A stretch of DNA of 34,430 bases. It comes from DASUGM01 sp036274055 (lineage in GTDB: Bacteria; Acidobacteriota; Vicinamibacteria; Vicinamibacterales; SCN-69-37). The stretch spans positions 1 through 34,430 of the forward strand of contig DASUGM010000014.1 in the NCBI GenBank assembly GCA_036274055.1, in the 5' to 3' direction. Every line of letters starts with the position of its first letter. The first letter of the stretch is position 1. Both the position numbers and the translations under genes were made by a program. Below the pieces are notes generated by a model that had not been told where the DNA came from, did not search any database, and saw only the letters and a list, made by a program, of their open reading frames with translations. This document shows positions 1 through 8,854 of the stretch, piece after piece.

Positions 1-1
1 G

Positions 2-2545
2 GTGACCACCGGCGGCGGCGACGTCTCGGTGCAGTCGGGCGGTCTGTCGATCAACCTGGTGACCAAGAGCGGCTCCAACGTGTTCAAGGGGACGGCCGTC
101 GGCACGTTCTCGAACGACGCGATGCAGGCCAACAACGTCACGCAGGAACTGTTTGATGCCGGCTCCAGCGGGTTCCTCTCCGGCAACCCGATCTTCAAGA
201 TCACCAACGCCTCGATTGAGTACGGCGGGCCGATCAAGAAGAACCGGCTGTGGTGGTGGGCGGCGGCGGACCGGCAGGACATCAACACCGGCGTCACCAA
301 CTTCTACGATGCCACCAAGGGCGACCTGTGCTCGACGCTCGTGGCGGCCCAGGCGGCCGGCAACGTCAGCTCGGCGATCACCTACGACCAGCTCGACCAG
401 GTCGTCAAGTGCCTGCAGAACGACCGGACGTTGATCAAGGATCTGCAGTGGAAGTTCAACTACCAGTTGAACGCGGCGAACAAGTTCCAGTACCTGTTCC
501 AGAGCGACAACAAGTTCCGCAACGCCCGCGGCGCCAGTGCGAACACGGCGAAGGAAGCCGTGACCGAGCAGACGTCCGACAAGCCGTGGAACCTGCCGCT
601 GCCAACGCACTCGCTGACCCACACCTACATTGCCACCGACCGGCTGGTGTTCAACAATCAGTTCACGTATGTGCACGGCGGGTTCTTCCTGGACTACCAG
701 GGCAGCACCTCGCAGGGCATCTGCGGCGGCGTGGTGCGCTACCAGGGCATCACGGATTACAACGATTACCTCGTTGGCGATCGCGCCAATCCGGACTGCC
801 TGTTCAATCAGCAGGCCCTCGGCAACCAGACGACCGGCTATAACGCGCGTTCGCTGACGTCGACCTACCAGACGGTGCGTCACGGCTGGGAAGCGAAGTC
901 GGACGGCACCTACTTCCTAACCAACATGCTCGGCGGCGACCACTCGCTGAAGTTCGGGCTCGGCTGGCGGAAGAACCCGATCAGCACGTTCTCGCACTAC
1001 TCGGGCGGCGCCCGCGCAGTCCAGCAGTGCATCGGCAATAACCGCAATAACTGCGGCGGCGGCGTCACCGTGGCGCCCGGCGCCTCGCAGGGCTTCGTCG
1101 CCCGCACGGCGACGCTCTACCGCGACCAGCTGCTGAACAACGACTGGCATACGTACAACGGGTACATCCAGGACTCGTACAGCCGCGGCCGGCTGCGCGT
1201 CAACGGCGGCATCCGCTACGACTGGCAGACCTCGAAGTACCTCGGCGGCTGCGTGCCGAACAACCCGCTGGTGCCGGATCGCCTGCCGGCGCAGTGTGAA
1301 GACGCGACGAGCATCGACCCGATCACCGGCCGGGAACTGCAGTCGTTCTCGAACTGGGGTCCGCGCGTGTCGGTCATCTACGACCTGCGCGGCGACGGCA
1401 AGACGTCGGTGCGCGCGTCGTACTCGTACTACTTCGCGACGAAGATCACTCTGGCCAACAACCTCGGTGGCCTGTTCGATCAGCCCGCGCTGCAGTGGGG
1501 CCCGAACAGCACCAACGGTAACTGCAGCACCAACCCGGGTTGCTGGCAGGACCTGAACCTCGACTCGAAGATCCAAGTCAACGAACTGATTGGGAACCCG
1601 ACGTCGAGCAGCTCGCGATTCAACGAAATCACCGGCATCTTTTCGCCAGCCGGGAACACGGTGGATCCGAGCGCGAGAATCGGCCGCACGCGCGAGTTCA
1701 TCACCGGCGTGCAGCACGAGCTGATCCCGAACCTGGCTGTCGGCGCCGAGTACGTCTACCGCAAGTACGACCGCGGCACGACCAACTACGGCATCGGCAC
1801 CGAGCCGGGCGGACCGCTCTACCCGCTCTCGGACCTCTACGTCGGACCGAGCTACTACACCGATCCGACCACGGGCATCACCGCGCCGTACTACACCGTC
1901 TGCCAGGGCTGCACGCGTCCGTCGGGCCTCGGCAACATCACGTTGACCAACCCGAACTATCAGGTCTACCACGGCCTGGTGACCACGGTGAACAAGCGCT
2001 TCAGCAACAAGTGGCAGCTGAACGGTTCGCTCACCTGGCAGACCAACCCAGGCTACACGCCCTGGGGGCCGGGCGTCGAACGGCAGACCGTGGCTGACCC
2101 GACGGGTATCGAGTTCACCAACGGCGTCAGCAGCATTGCCCGCTACCTGTTCAAGCTCAACGGCAGCTACGTGATGCCGTGGGACATTCAGGTGTCCGGC
2201 AACTTCAACTGGAATGATGGCGCCAACCGCTCCCTGACCATCAACGGCCCCGGGCCGGTCTATGGTGGCACTACGGGCAACATCAACCGCACGACGCTGG
2301 CGTTCCAGCCTACCGGCACGACGCGTCTCACGGCGGTGAAGCTGCTCGACCTCGGCTTCCAGAAGTCGTTCGCGTTTGCTGGTGGCCGGTATCGGATCAA
2401 GGGGATGTTCGACATCTTCAACATCTTCAACGTCAACGATGTCCAGGGCTGGAGCAGCAACAACCGTAGCAGCGGCAACTTCATCGTGCCGACCAGCATC
2501 CTGCCGCCGCGCGTCATGCGCGTCGGCGCGCAGATCACGTTCTAA
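2..2545 (+). CDS. TonB-dependent receptor, Oar-like (5' end outside window)
   Basis: This is an outer-membrane beta-barrel protein, probably an energised importer or Oar-type surface protein; the substrate is unknown. The frame is already open at the first bases, and the residues there (SGGLSINLVTKSGSNVFKG) are a typical plug-domain segment of acidobacterial Oar-like receptors. The GTG at base 2 is therefore internal, and the signal peptide, any carboxypeptidase-regulatory-like domain and the first part of the plug lie upstream of the window. About 847 residues are visible. They are rich in alternating aromatic/polar strands with long Asn/Gly/Thr loops and end in ...RVGAQITF; a C-terminal Phe is the usual outer-membrane barrel signature. 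The stop is TAA, followed by a strong intrinsic terminator at 2569-2604, so the gene ends its transcription unit. The family call is firm; the ligand cannot be read from the sequence. Confidence 0.9.
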   Translation: MTTGGGDVSVQSGGLSINLVTKSGSNVFKGTAVGTFSNDAMQANNVTQELFDAGSSGFLSGNPIFKITNASIEYGGPIKKNRLWWWAAADRQDINTGVTNFYDATKGDLCSTLVAAQAAGNVSSAITYDQLDQVVKCLQNDRTLIKDLQWKFNYQLNAANKFQYLFQSDNKFRNARGASANTAKEAVTEQTSDKPWNLPLPTHSLTHTYIATDRLVFNNQFTYVHGGFFLDYQGSTSQGICGGVVRYQGITDYNDYLVGDRANPDCLFNQQALGNQTTGYNARSLTSTYQTVRHGWEAKSDGTYFLTNMLGGDHSLKFGLGWRKNPISTFSHYSGGARAVQQCIGNNRNNCGGGVTVAPGASQGFVARTATLYRDQLLNNDWHTYNGYIQDSYSRGRLRVNGGIRYDWQTSKYLGGCVPNNPLVPDRLPAQCEDATSIDPITGRELQSFSNWGPRVSVIYDLRGDGKTSVRASYSYYFATKITLANNLGGLFDQPALQWGPNSTNGNCSTNPGCWQDLNLDSKIQVNELIGNPTSSSSRFNEITGIFSPAGNTVDPSARIGRTREFITGVQHELIPNLAVGAEYVYRKYDRGTTNYGIGTEPGGPLYPLSDLYVGPSYYTDPTTGITAPYYTVCQGCTRPSGLGNITLTNPNYQVYHGLVTTVNKRFSNKWQLNGSLTWQTNPGYTPWGPGVERQTVADPTGIEFTNGVSSIARYLFKLNGSYVMPWDIQVSGNFNWNDGANRSLTINGPGPVYGGTTGNINRTTLAFQPTGTTRLTAVKLLDLGFQKSFAFAGGRYRIKGMFDIFNIFNVNDVQGWSSNNRSSGNFIVPTSILPPRVMRVGAQITF

Positions 2546-2568
2546 GCGATCGCGCGACGTTCACACAC

Positions 2569-2604
2569 CGGCCCGGTTGGCAGACGCCAACCGGGCCGTT
2601 TTTT
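2569..2604 (+). terminator. Rho-independent terminator after the TonB-dependent receptor
   Basis: A perfect 12-bp stem, CGGCCCGGTTGG (2569-2580) pairing with CCAACCGGGCCG (2587-2598), encloses the 6-base loop CAGACG and is followed directly by six T (2599-2604). It lies 23 bases after the receptor stop codon and insulates the receptor from the next gene. Confidence 0.93.
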
Positions 2605-2614
2605 GCGCGCGGGG

Positions 2615-2620
2615 GATAAT
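2615..2620 (+). promoter_or_regulatory. Putative -10 box of the first TMTC-like gene
   Basis: GATAAT is separated by only 8 bases from the ATG at 2629, and no Shine-Dalgarno sequence fits between them. A transcript starting about 7 bases after the box would be leaderless or nearly so. No clear -35 is visible. Confidence 0.5.
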
Positions 2621-2628
2621 GTCGCGCG

Positions 2629-4632
2629 ATGGCGAAGCGGCGCTCAACGAGCAGGCCCAAGGCCCCTGGCCCAAGGCCCAAGCCGGTCGCAGCACCAGCT
2701 GACGTCCGACGTGAGGGTTTCCTGGGCCTGGGGCCATGGCCCCTGGGCCTGCTGATCTGTCTCGCTGTCCTGATCGCCTACTATCCCGCCTGGCACGGCG
2801 GCATCCTCTGGGACGACGACGCGCATCTGACCGCGCCGGCGCTGCAGTCGCTCGATGGTCTGCGCCGGATCTGGTTCGACCTGGGCGCGACCCAGCAGTA
2901 CTACCCGGTCACTCACTCCGCGTTCTGGTTGATGCATCGGCTGTGGGGCGACGCCACGCTCGGCTACCACGTCGTCAATATCCTGCTGCACGGGCTGACA
3001 GCGGTGCTGTTTGCAATGACGCTGCGCCGGTTCGCCGTGCCCGGCGCCTGGCTGGCGGCGCTCGTGTTTGCGCTGCATCCGGTGCACGTCGAGTCGGTCG
3101 CGTGGATGACCGAGCTGAAGAACACCCTGTCGGCGCCGTTCTACCTGGCGGCGCTGCTGCTGTATGTTCGTTTCGACGAGCGCCGCGATCGCCGCGCCTA
3201 TGCCGGCGCGCTCGTGCTGTTCGTGATCGCGCTGCTGAGCAAGAGCGTCACCGCGACGTTGCCGGCGGCGATCCTCGTGATCTTCTGGTGGCAGCGGGGC
3301 ACGCTCCGCTGGCGTGAGGACGTTCTGCCGTTGCTGCCGTTCTTCGCGCTTGGCATCGCCGGCGGATTGATGACCGCGTGGGTCGAGCGCACCGATATCG
3401 GCGCCGAGGGCGCCGAATTCCAGTTCACGTTGATCGAGCGCGGCCTGATCGCCGGCCGCGCGTTCTGGTTCTATCTGTCCAAGCTCGCGTGGCCGGTTCA
3501 CCTCGTCTTCATCTACCCGCGCTGGGCCGTGAGCCAGGCCGTGGCATGGCAATACGCCTTTCCGGTCGCCGCGATCGCGCTCGTCGCCGGCCTGTGGCGC
3601 CTGCGGCGCTGGTCGCGCGCGCCGCTGGCGGCGGTGCTGCTGTTTGCCGGCACGCTGTTTCCAGCGCTCGGCTTCGTCAACGTCTACCCGTTCGTGTATT
3701 CGTTCGTCGCCGATCACTTCCAGTATCTGGCGAGCCTGCCGATGATCGCGCTGGCATCGGCCGGCGTCGCGACCGCGGCGCGACGACTGGCGCTGGCACC
3801 ACTCGCGTCCCTGGCGGCGGCCGTGGCCATCGCCGGCGTGCCTCTCGGCGCGCTGACGTGGCGACAGTCACGGCAATACGTCAACGCCGAGACACACTAT
3901 CGGACGATCATCCGCGACAACCCGGCGGCCTGGATGGCCTACGGCAACCTGGGCTGGGCGCTGCAGCGCGCCGCCGGTGATCACCCGACCGAAGCGATGC
4001 TGACGGAGACGCTGCGCCTCTACGACCAGGCGATTCGACTCAAACCGGACTACTCGCAGGCCTACAACAATCTCGGCACCGCGCTCGTCGATCTCGGCCG
4101 CCTCGACGAGGCCAAGGCGGCGTATCGCACGTCATTGAAGATCAAGCCCGGCGCCAGGGAAGTCACGAACAACCTCGCGCTTGCTCACAATGCCGCGGGC
4201 GCCGCGGCGCTCTCGAGCGGCCGGCTGGAAGACGCGGTCGCCGAGTACCGCGCGTCAATCGATCTCAACCCCGACGACGCCGAGGCGCATCACAATCTCG
4301 GCAGCGCCTTCGGCCGGCTCGGGCGCATCGACGAGGCGATCGCGTCGTTCAACGACGCCCTCCGCCTCAACCCGTCGTCGTCCCGGGCGCACCGCAACCT
4401 GGCGCAGGCGCTGCTGCGCGCCAACCGGCCTGACGAGGCCATCGAGCATTTCCGTGAGGCGATGCGGCTCGACCCTCCGAACAGCGACGCCCACAACGAT
4501 CTCGGCGTCATCCTCGCCGAGCTGGGGCGGATTCGTGAGGCGGTCGCGGAGTTTACCGAGGCGGTGAGGATCGCGCCAGGGAACGCCGATGCGCGCGCGA
4601 ACCTGGAAAGAGCGCAGAGGATGATCAAGTAA
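2629..4632 (+). CDS. TMTC-like GT-C membrane protein with C-terminal TPR repeats
   Basis: The 667-residue protein has a polytopic membrane N-terminal part (about 38-410) and at least five TPR units in the C-terminal third (about 425-667). In the membrane part WDDD (61-64) follows the first helix, as expected for the acidic loop motif of GT-C glycosyltransferases. HPVHVESVAW and the SKSVTATLP segment match the TMTC/DUF1736 pattern shared with the two other paralogues in this window. Eukaryotic TMTC proteins are O-mannosyltransferases using dolichyl-phosphate-mannose; a sugar transfer role here is by analogy only. The start is chosen from the GATAAT box 8 bases upstream. The N-terminal leader and the beginning of the first helix (GLGPWPLGLL) are encoded by an imperfect palindrome at 2651-2752. 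The gene ends at TAA, immediately followed by a palindromic repeat element. Confidence 0.85.
   Translation: MAKRRSTSRPKAPGPRPKPVAAPADVRREGFLGLGPWPLGLLICLAVLIAYYPAWHGGILWDDDAHLTAPALQSLDGLRRIWFDLGATQQYYPVTHSAFWLMHRLWGDATLGYHVVNILLHGLTAVLFAMTLRRFAVPGAWLAALVFALHPVHVESVAWMTELKNTLSAPFYLAALLLYVRFDERRDRRAYAGALVLFVIALLSKSVTATLPAAILVIFWWQRGTLRWREDVLPLLPFFALGIAGGLMTAWVERTDIGAEGAEFQFTLIERGLIAGRAFWFYLSKLAWPVHLVFIYPRWAVSQAVAWQYAFPVAAIALVAGLWRLRRWSRAPLAAVLLFAGTLFPALGFVNVYPFVYSFVADHFQYLASLPMIALASAGVATAARRLALAPLASLAAAVAIAGVPLGALTWRQSRQYVNAETHYRTIIRDNPAAWMAYGNLGWALQRAAGDHPTEAMLTETLRLYDQAIRLKPDYSQAYNNLGTALVDLGRLDEAKAAYRTSLKIKPGAREVTNNLALAHNAAGAAALSSGRLEDAVAEYRASIDLNPDDAEAHHNLGSAFGRLGRIDEAIASFNDALRLNPSSSRAHRNLAQALLRANRPDEAIEHFREAMRLDPPNSDAHNDLGVILAELGRIREAVAEFTEAVRIAPGNADARANLERAQRMIK
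2651..2752. repeat. Imperfect palindromic repeat in the 5' coding region
   Basis: The left arm at 2651-2684 begins GCAGGCCCAAGGCCCC. The right arm at 2716-2752 has the reverse complement GCAGGCCCAGGGGCCATGG with a few mismatches and small gaps. A loop of about 31 bases separates them. The right arm contains the perfect 14-base palindrome GGGGCCATGGCCCC (2730-2743). It lies wholly inside the coding region of the TMTC-like gene and encodes its Pro/Gly-rich leader and the start of its first membrane helix. It is unrelated in sequence to the other palindromic family in the window. Confidence 0.7.
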
Positions 4633-4828
4633 GCGAGATGTGCACTGAGGGGAAAGCGCTGGCCAAGAGCAGATTTACAGGGAGAAGCACGAGAAGACCA
4701 AGAGGAAGAGCATGAGCACGCTCTCTTTCACCAATCTAGAACCACTCATGTTCTTCCTCTTGATTTTCTCATTCTTCTCCCTGTGAATCTGCTCTTGGCA
4801 AGTGCCTTTCACTCATCCCTCATCTCGG
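4633..4828. repeat. Long palindromic repeat, intergenic subtype (copy A)
   Basis: This near-perfect inverted repeat of about 196 bases fills the gap between two convergent genes. The left half runs GCGAGATG...CCAAGAGCAG...ACAGGGAGAAG...GAGGAAGAGCATGAG. The right half is its reverse complement with scattered mismatches: CTCATGTTCTTCCTC...CTTCTCCCTGT...CTGCTCTTGG...CATCTCGG. The left boundary touches the TAA of the + strand TMTC gene. The right boundary supplies the last codon (AGA) and TGA stop of the - strand TMTC gene. Transcribed from either side it would form a long hairpin and may end transcription in both directions. It belongs to the same family as 29878-30079. Confidence 0.85.
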
Positions 4829-6796
4829 CAATCGCCTCAACATCTCGCTGGCCGGCACGAAGGTCGGGTCGAGCTGCAGCGCTCTTTCCAACTGCGCGCG
4901 CGCGTCCGCGACATTCCCCTGATCGAGCAGCGCGCGCGCGTAATTGAATCGATACTGCGCGCTCCGCGGATTGGCGTCGACCGCGGACTTGAACGACGCG
5001 ACCGCTTCGGCCGGATTGCCGGAGCTGATCTGCGCGATCGCGAGGCCGGTCCACGCTTCGGCATTCCGCGGGCTGGCGTCGAGAAAGGCGCGGTAGTGCG
5101 GGATGGCCTCGGCGAATTGCTGCGTGCCGGCGAGCAGGTTGGCGAGCTGTCCATGGGCGTCCGCGCGTGCCGGCGCCGCCGTCAACGCCAGCTTCAACTG
5201 CTCGATCGCCTCCGGGACGCGGGTCCGGGCCTCGAACGCGCGCGCCATCATCACGCGCGCGCCGGGAACCACCGGCAGATTCGGTTCGGCCTGAACAAAG
5301 CGCTGCAGCTCGACGATCGCGGCGTCGAGCTGTCCGCTGGTCAGCAGCTCGGCGCCGAGGAAATAACGGGCTCCAGGGTAGGCGTCCGCCGCGCGCCGAA
5401 GATGATCGATCGCTTCCGAGTGGCGGCCCGCTGCCGCCAGCTCGACGCCGAAGACCTGATGCGACTGCGGCGTCGGCCAGCGCTCGACGTCGAGCTCGGC
5501 CATCCGGATCGATGACGCGTAATCGCGCGTGCGCGCGATCGTCGCGGCTCCGAGCGCGATGGCGATGGCCACGGTGACACCGACGCCGATCCGCGACGGC
5601 GACGCCGGTGGCCGCGCCGGTGGCTGGGCTGGTCGGTTCGCTCTCGCTCGCGCCACAGCCCAGACGACCGCGAGGACAATCAGCGCGATCAGCCCGGCGA
5701 GCGGCAGATACATGCGGCGCTCGGCGGCGACTTCGGTGCCGACCGGAACCACGCTCGATGCCGGCGCCAGCGTCAGGATCATCCACGCGCCGAGGTAGCC
5801 GATCCTCGGGCGGCGAATCAGCGTCCAGATCACGATGCCGGCTAACGAGAAGACGAGCAGCGCCGCCGGCCAGACATCCGCCAGCGTCAGCGGCAGCGGC
5901 CAGCCGTAATAGAGCACGAGCGGATGCGGCCAGAACGCCAGCCGAAGGTAGCGCGCGAGCACCGGCATCTGGTTGACGAAGTAGAGCCACGGCGACGTCG
6001 GCGCGGCGGCGAAACCTGCCGCCATCGTCTGTCCGTTGATCAAGACGACGACGGCGAGGATTAGCCATGACGAGGCCAGGCCGATGTAGAGACGGCGGCG
6101 CGATCGCCACGCGCTGACCCAGGACGGATACGCGAACACGCGGTCGTACAAGGCAATCGCCAGCGGAGCCGTGACCATCGTCTCCTTGCTGGCCATCCCG
6201 GCGGCGCAGACGGCGATGGCGGCAATCTGCCAGCGCCCCGGCCGGCGGCTGTCGAGTGCACGCACGCTCGCGTACAGCGCAAGGAGGTAACACGCCGCCA
6301 TGGTCGCCTCGGTGCGCTGGGTCAGGTAGTTGACGACTTCGCTGTTGAGCGGGTGCACCGTCCAGATCAGCGCCACGCTCCAGGCGATGGCGTCGCGATG
6401 GGTGGCGAGCGGCGGCGGGATCTCCGGCCGCGCGAGCGTGCGGCGCAGCAGTCCGTAAATCAACAAGGCGCAGACGAGGTGCAGCGCGATGTTTCCGGCG
6501 TGATAACCGCGGACGTCGAGACCGTGGATGGCGTAGTTGACGGCGAGCGTGAAATTGGCGAACGGACGGCCGGCGACCGGCGTTCCGGCCGGCGGCGACA
6601 TCACGCGTCCGAGATCGCGCAGATCGCTGATCGACTCGTTGCGGCCGATGCTGCCGAAGTCGTCGAAGATCAGCGGATGCGTAATGCCGCCGGCATAGAT
6701 CGCGATGGCGGCCGCGAGGAGCGAGATCACCACCCACCATGACAGGGTGGAGAGCGGCGGTGCCGCGACCGGTTTCGCTGTTTTCGCCTTCGCCAC
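4820..6796 (-). CDS. TMTC-like GT-C membrane protein with C-terminal TPR repeats
   Basis: This 658-residue paralogue of the flanking TMTC-like genes has many transmembrane segments up to about residue 420 and then TPR-like repeats to the end. Diagnostic motifs are FDD (44-46) after the first helix, VHPLNSEVVNYLTQR and MASKETMVTAPL. Family knowledge suggests a polyprenyl-phosphate-sugar-dependent transferase acting at the outer face of the inner membrane, with the TPR tail binding protein; no substrate can be named. The start is GTG at 6796, chosen because TAGAAT (6804-6809, - strand) lies exactly 7 bases upstream and the protein begins MAKAKTAK, like its sibling's MAKRRSTS. The last codon and stop (AGA TGA) come from the palindromic repeat at 4633-4828. 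It is convergent with the previous gene and divergent from the next one, with only 61 bases between the starts. Confidence 0.85.
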   Translation of the reverse strand: MAKAKTAKPVAAPPLSTLSWWVVISLLAAAIAIYAGGITHPLIFDDFGSIGRNESISDLRDLGRVMSPPAGTPVAGRPFANFTLAVNYAIHGLDVRGYHAGNIALHLVCALLIYGLLRRTLARPEIPPPLATHRDAIAWSVALIWTVHPLNSEVVNYLTQRTEATMAACYLLALYASVRALDSRRPGRWQIAAIAVCAAGMASKETMVTAPLAIALYDRVFAYPSWVSAWRSRRRLYIGLASSWLILAVVVLINGQTMAAGFAAAPTSPWLYFVNQMPVLARYLRLAFWPHPLVLYYGWPLPLTLADVWPAALLVFSLAGIVIWTLIRRPRIGYLGAWMILTLAPASSVVPVGTEVAAERRMYLPLAGLIALIVLAVVWAVARARANRPAQPPARPPASPSRIGVGVTVAIAIALGAATIARTRDYASSIRMAELDVERWPTPQSHQVFGVELAAAGRHSEAIDHLRRAADAYPGARYFLGAELLTSGQLDAAIVELQRFVQAEPNLPVVPGARVMMARAFEARTRVPEAIEQLKLALTAAPARADAHGQLANLLAGTQQFAEAIPHYRAFLDASPRNAEAWTGLAIAQISSGNPAEAVASFKSAVDANPRSAQYRFNYARALLDQGNVADARAQLERALQLDPTFVPASEMLRRLPR

Positions 6797-6803
6797 CGCT
6801 GTG

Positions 6804-6809
6804 ATTCTA
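6804..6809 (-). promoter_or_regulatory. Putative -10 box, leaderless promoter of the - strand TMTC gene
   Basis: On the - strand TAGAAT is followed by CACAGCG (7 bases) and then the GTG start at 6796. There is no room for a ribosome binding site. The same TAGAAT plus 7-base spacing is found before the VWFA gene starting at 19110, which supports it being a real promoter. Confidence 0.6.
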
Positions 6810-6840
6810 GCGGCACCGGGCCGCGGCTCCGACCGGATGG

Positions 6841-6846
6841 TATTCT
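6841..6846 (+). promoter_or_regulatory. Putative -10 box of the third TMTC gene
   Basis: TATTCT fits TANNNT and lies 11 bases before the GTG at 6858. It forms a divergent promoter pair with the box at 6804-6809. If it is used, the in-frame ATG at 6837 would be outside the transcript, favouring the GTG start. Confidence 0.45.
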
Positions 6847-6857
6847 GCGAGCCGTTC

Positions 6858-8807
6858 GTGTCGCGACGCGCAACTCGACGAACCCGTGGCCAGCCGGCGA
6901 AGAGGACGACAGCCGTCGCGACCGGCGGAGGCCGGGCAGGAGTTGCGCTGGCACTCGTCGCGCTGGTGTGGTGGACGTTCCGCGACGTCGGGTCATTTGC
7001 CTACCTGGCCTGGGACGATCCTGTCTACGTCCGTGACAACGTCAACGTCCTCGCCGGGCTGTCGTGGTCGAACGTCGCGTGGGCGTTCACCACCGGCCAC
7101 GACCCCTACTGGCATCCGCTGACGTGGCTGTCGCACATGCTCGACGTGACGATGTTCGGCCGGGACGCTGGCGGACCGCACGTCGTCAACGCGTTGCTGC
7201 ACGCGGCGAACACGATGCTGGTTTTCTACGGGCTCGTTCTGGCGACCGGGGCTGTCGGCCGGAGCGCGTTCGTCGGGGCGATGTTCGCTGTCCATCCGGC
7301 TCACGTCGAGTCGGTCGCGTGGATCGCCGAGCGCAAGGACGTGCTGAGCACGTTCCTGCTGTTGCTGTCGGTGCTTGCATACGGCGCGTACGTGAAAGGC
7401 GGGCGTCCTCGGTGGTACGGACTGTCGCTGGCGTTCTTCGCGGCGGCGGCGATGGCCAAGCCGATGGTGGTGACGCTGCCGGTGCTGCTGTTGCTGCTCG
7501 ATGTCTGGCCGCTCCGTCGTGTGCCGCTCGCCCGGGATCCGGCGTGGCGCCGCGTCGTCGTCGACAAGCTGCCGTTTCTCGGCCTCGCAATTGCCGTCAG
7601 CGTGCTCACGGTGGCGGTGCAGTTCACCGTCGGCGCGATGCCGACGCTCGAGTCGTTGCCGGCGGCTCCACGCCTGTCGAATGTCGTCATTGGATATGTG
7701 CGTTACCTCGACATCGCCTTCAGGCCAGTCGGTCTGGCGGCGTTCTATCCAATGCGGGAGGCATCAGTCCTGATCACGGCCCTGAGCCTGATGATGCTGT
7801 GTGGAGTGACATGGGTTTCGTGGACGGTGCGCCGGCGGTTCCCGTACGTGCTCGTCGGCTGGGCGTGGTTCGTGATCGGAGTGCTGCCGGTGAGCGGATT
7901 GCTGCAGGCCGGCGAGCAGGGCGTCGCCGATCGATTCCTCTACGTGCCGATTCTCGGCCTGCTGGTGATCGTCGCGTGGGGCACGGTGTCGGCGGCAGAA
8001 CGGATCGGGTTGCCGCGCGCGGCGGTTGGCGCGGCCGCGGCCGCCGTCGTGGCGATTTCGACGTGGCTCGCGCGCGATGTGGTGCCGTCGTGGTCCAACG
8101 ACCTGACACTCTGGACCCGAGCGACGCAGGTCGTCGCCGGGAACTACCGCGCCTATGAAAATCTCGGCGATGCGCAACGCGACGCCGGACGGCTCGATGA
8201 CGCGCGCGCCAGCTACGAACTCGCGCTGATCCACAAGCCCGCGGCGTCGCCGCGATTCGAGGCCGTCGTTCGCACCGGGCTCGGCGTCGTCGCGGCCGCG
8301 CAGAATCGGCTGCCGCAGGCACGGGAGGAGTTTGGCGAAGCGGTGCGGCTCGACCCGAAGCTCGCAGAGGCGCGCGCGAATCTCGCCGGCGTGATGGCGT
8401 CCAGCGGCGACCTGGCGGCGGCGGAAGCGGAGTTCCGCGCGGCGATTGCGCTCGCGCCTGACGTGGCCGCGGCACATGTCGGCCTCGGCAACGTGTTACT
8501 TGGCCAGCAGAAATCCCAGGCCGCACTCGCAGAATACGAGCAGGCCGCGCGGCTCTCACCGGAAATCGCTGAGGCGCACAACGGCAAATGTGCCGCGTTG
8601 ATTACTCAGGCTGAGTATCAGAAAGCGATCGACGCCTGCATGGAAGCGCGGCGGTTGAAGCCGGATCTTGCAACCGCGGAGCTGAACCTCGGCATCATCT
8701 ATCTCCGCAAGGGCGACGTCACTTCTGCGCGGCGGCATCTGCGCGAGGCGCTGCGGATCGATCCAACGCAGCCGCAGGCGCGCGCCGCGCTCGAATCGAT
8801 TCGATAG
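6858..8807 (+). CDS. TMTC-like GT-C membrane protein with C-terminal TPR repeats
   Basis: This is the third TMTC/DUF1736-like protein, 649 residues from the GTG chosen here. Membrane helices fill about residues 28-420, followed by about six TPR-like units. Motifs are WDD (52-54) after helix 1, VHPAHVESVAWIAERKDVLS and AMAKPMVVTLP, all aligned with the two paralogues. The predicted role is an inner-membrane GT-C transferase, possibly protein O-glycosylation, by analogy with eukaryotic TMTC proteins. The frame is open much further upstream (to 6705), but that would overlap the divergent gene's coding region. The GTG at 6858 gives a basic leader like the siblings and follows a TATTCT box; ATG at 6837 is the alternative. 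The gene is 47 bases ahead of a GT39-like gene on the same strand, so the two may be co-transcribed. Confidence 0.82.
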   Translation: MSRRATRRTRGQPAKRTTAVATGGGRAGVALALVALVWWTFRDVGSFAYLAWDDPVYVRDNVNVLAGLSWSNVAWAFTTGHDPYWHPLTWLSHMLDVTMFGRDAGGPHVVNALLHAANTMLVFYGLVLATGAVGRSAFVGAMFAVHPAHVESVAWIAERKDVLSTFLLLLSVLAYGAYVKGGRPRWYGLSLAFFAAAAMAKPMVVTLPVLLLLLDVWPLRRVPLARDPAWRRVVVDKLPFLGLAIAVSVLTVAVQFTVGAMPTLESLPAAPRLSNVVIGYVRYLDIAFRPVGLAAFYPMREASVLITALSLMMLCGVTWVSWTVRRRFPYVLVGWAWFVIGVLPVSGLLQAGEQGVADRFLYVPILGLLVIVAWGTVSAAERIGLPRAAVGAAAAAVVAISTWLARDVVPSWSNDLTLWTRATQVVAGNYRAYENLGDAQRDAGRLDDARASYELALIHKPAASPRFEAVVRTGLGVVAAAQNRLPQAREEFGEAVRLDPKLAEARANLAGVMASSGDLAAAEAEFRAAIALAPDVAAAHVGLGNVLLGQQKSQAALAEYEQAARLSPEIAEAHNGKCAALITQAEYQKAIDACMEARRLKPDLATAELNLGIIYLRKGDVTSARRHLREALRIDPTQPQARAALESIR

Positions 8808-8854
8808 TTTGACTCCGCAGACAAACTGAATCGCCCGCTCGTCGTCTCAACGTC

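Noticed and set aside
4633..4828. CRISPR-like or tRNA-like structure in the convergent gap
   Set aside because: There are no direct repeats with spacers and no cloverleaf features. The structure is one long inverted repeat shared with 29878-30079.
6705..6857. Longer N-terminus for the third TMTC-like gene from 6705
   Set aside because: It would overlap the coding start and promoter of the divergent gene and place a non-conserved stretch before the usual basic leader.
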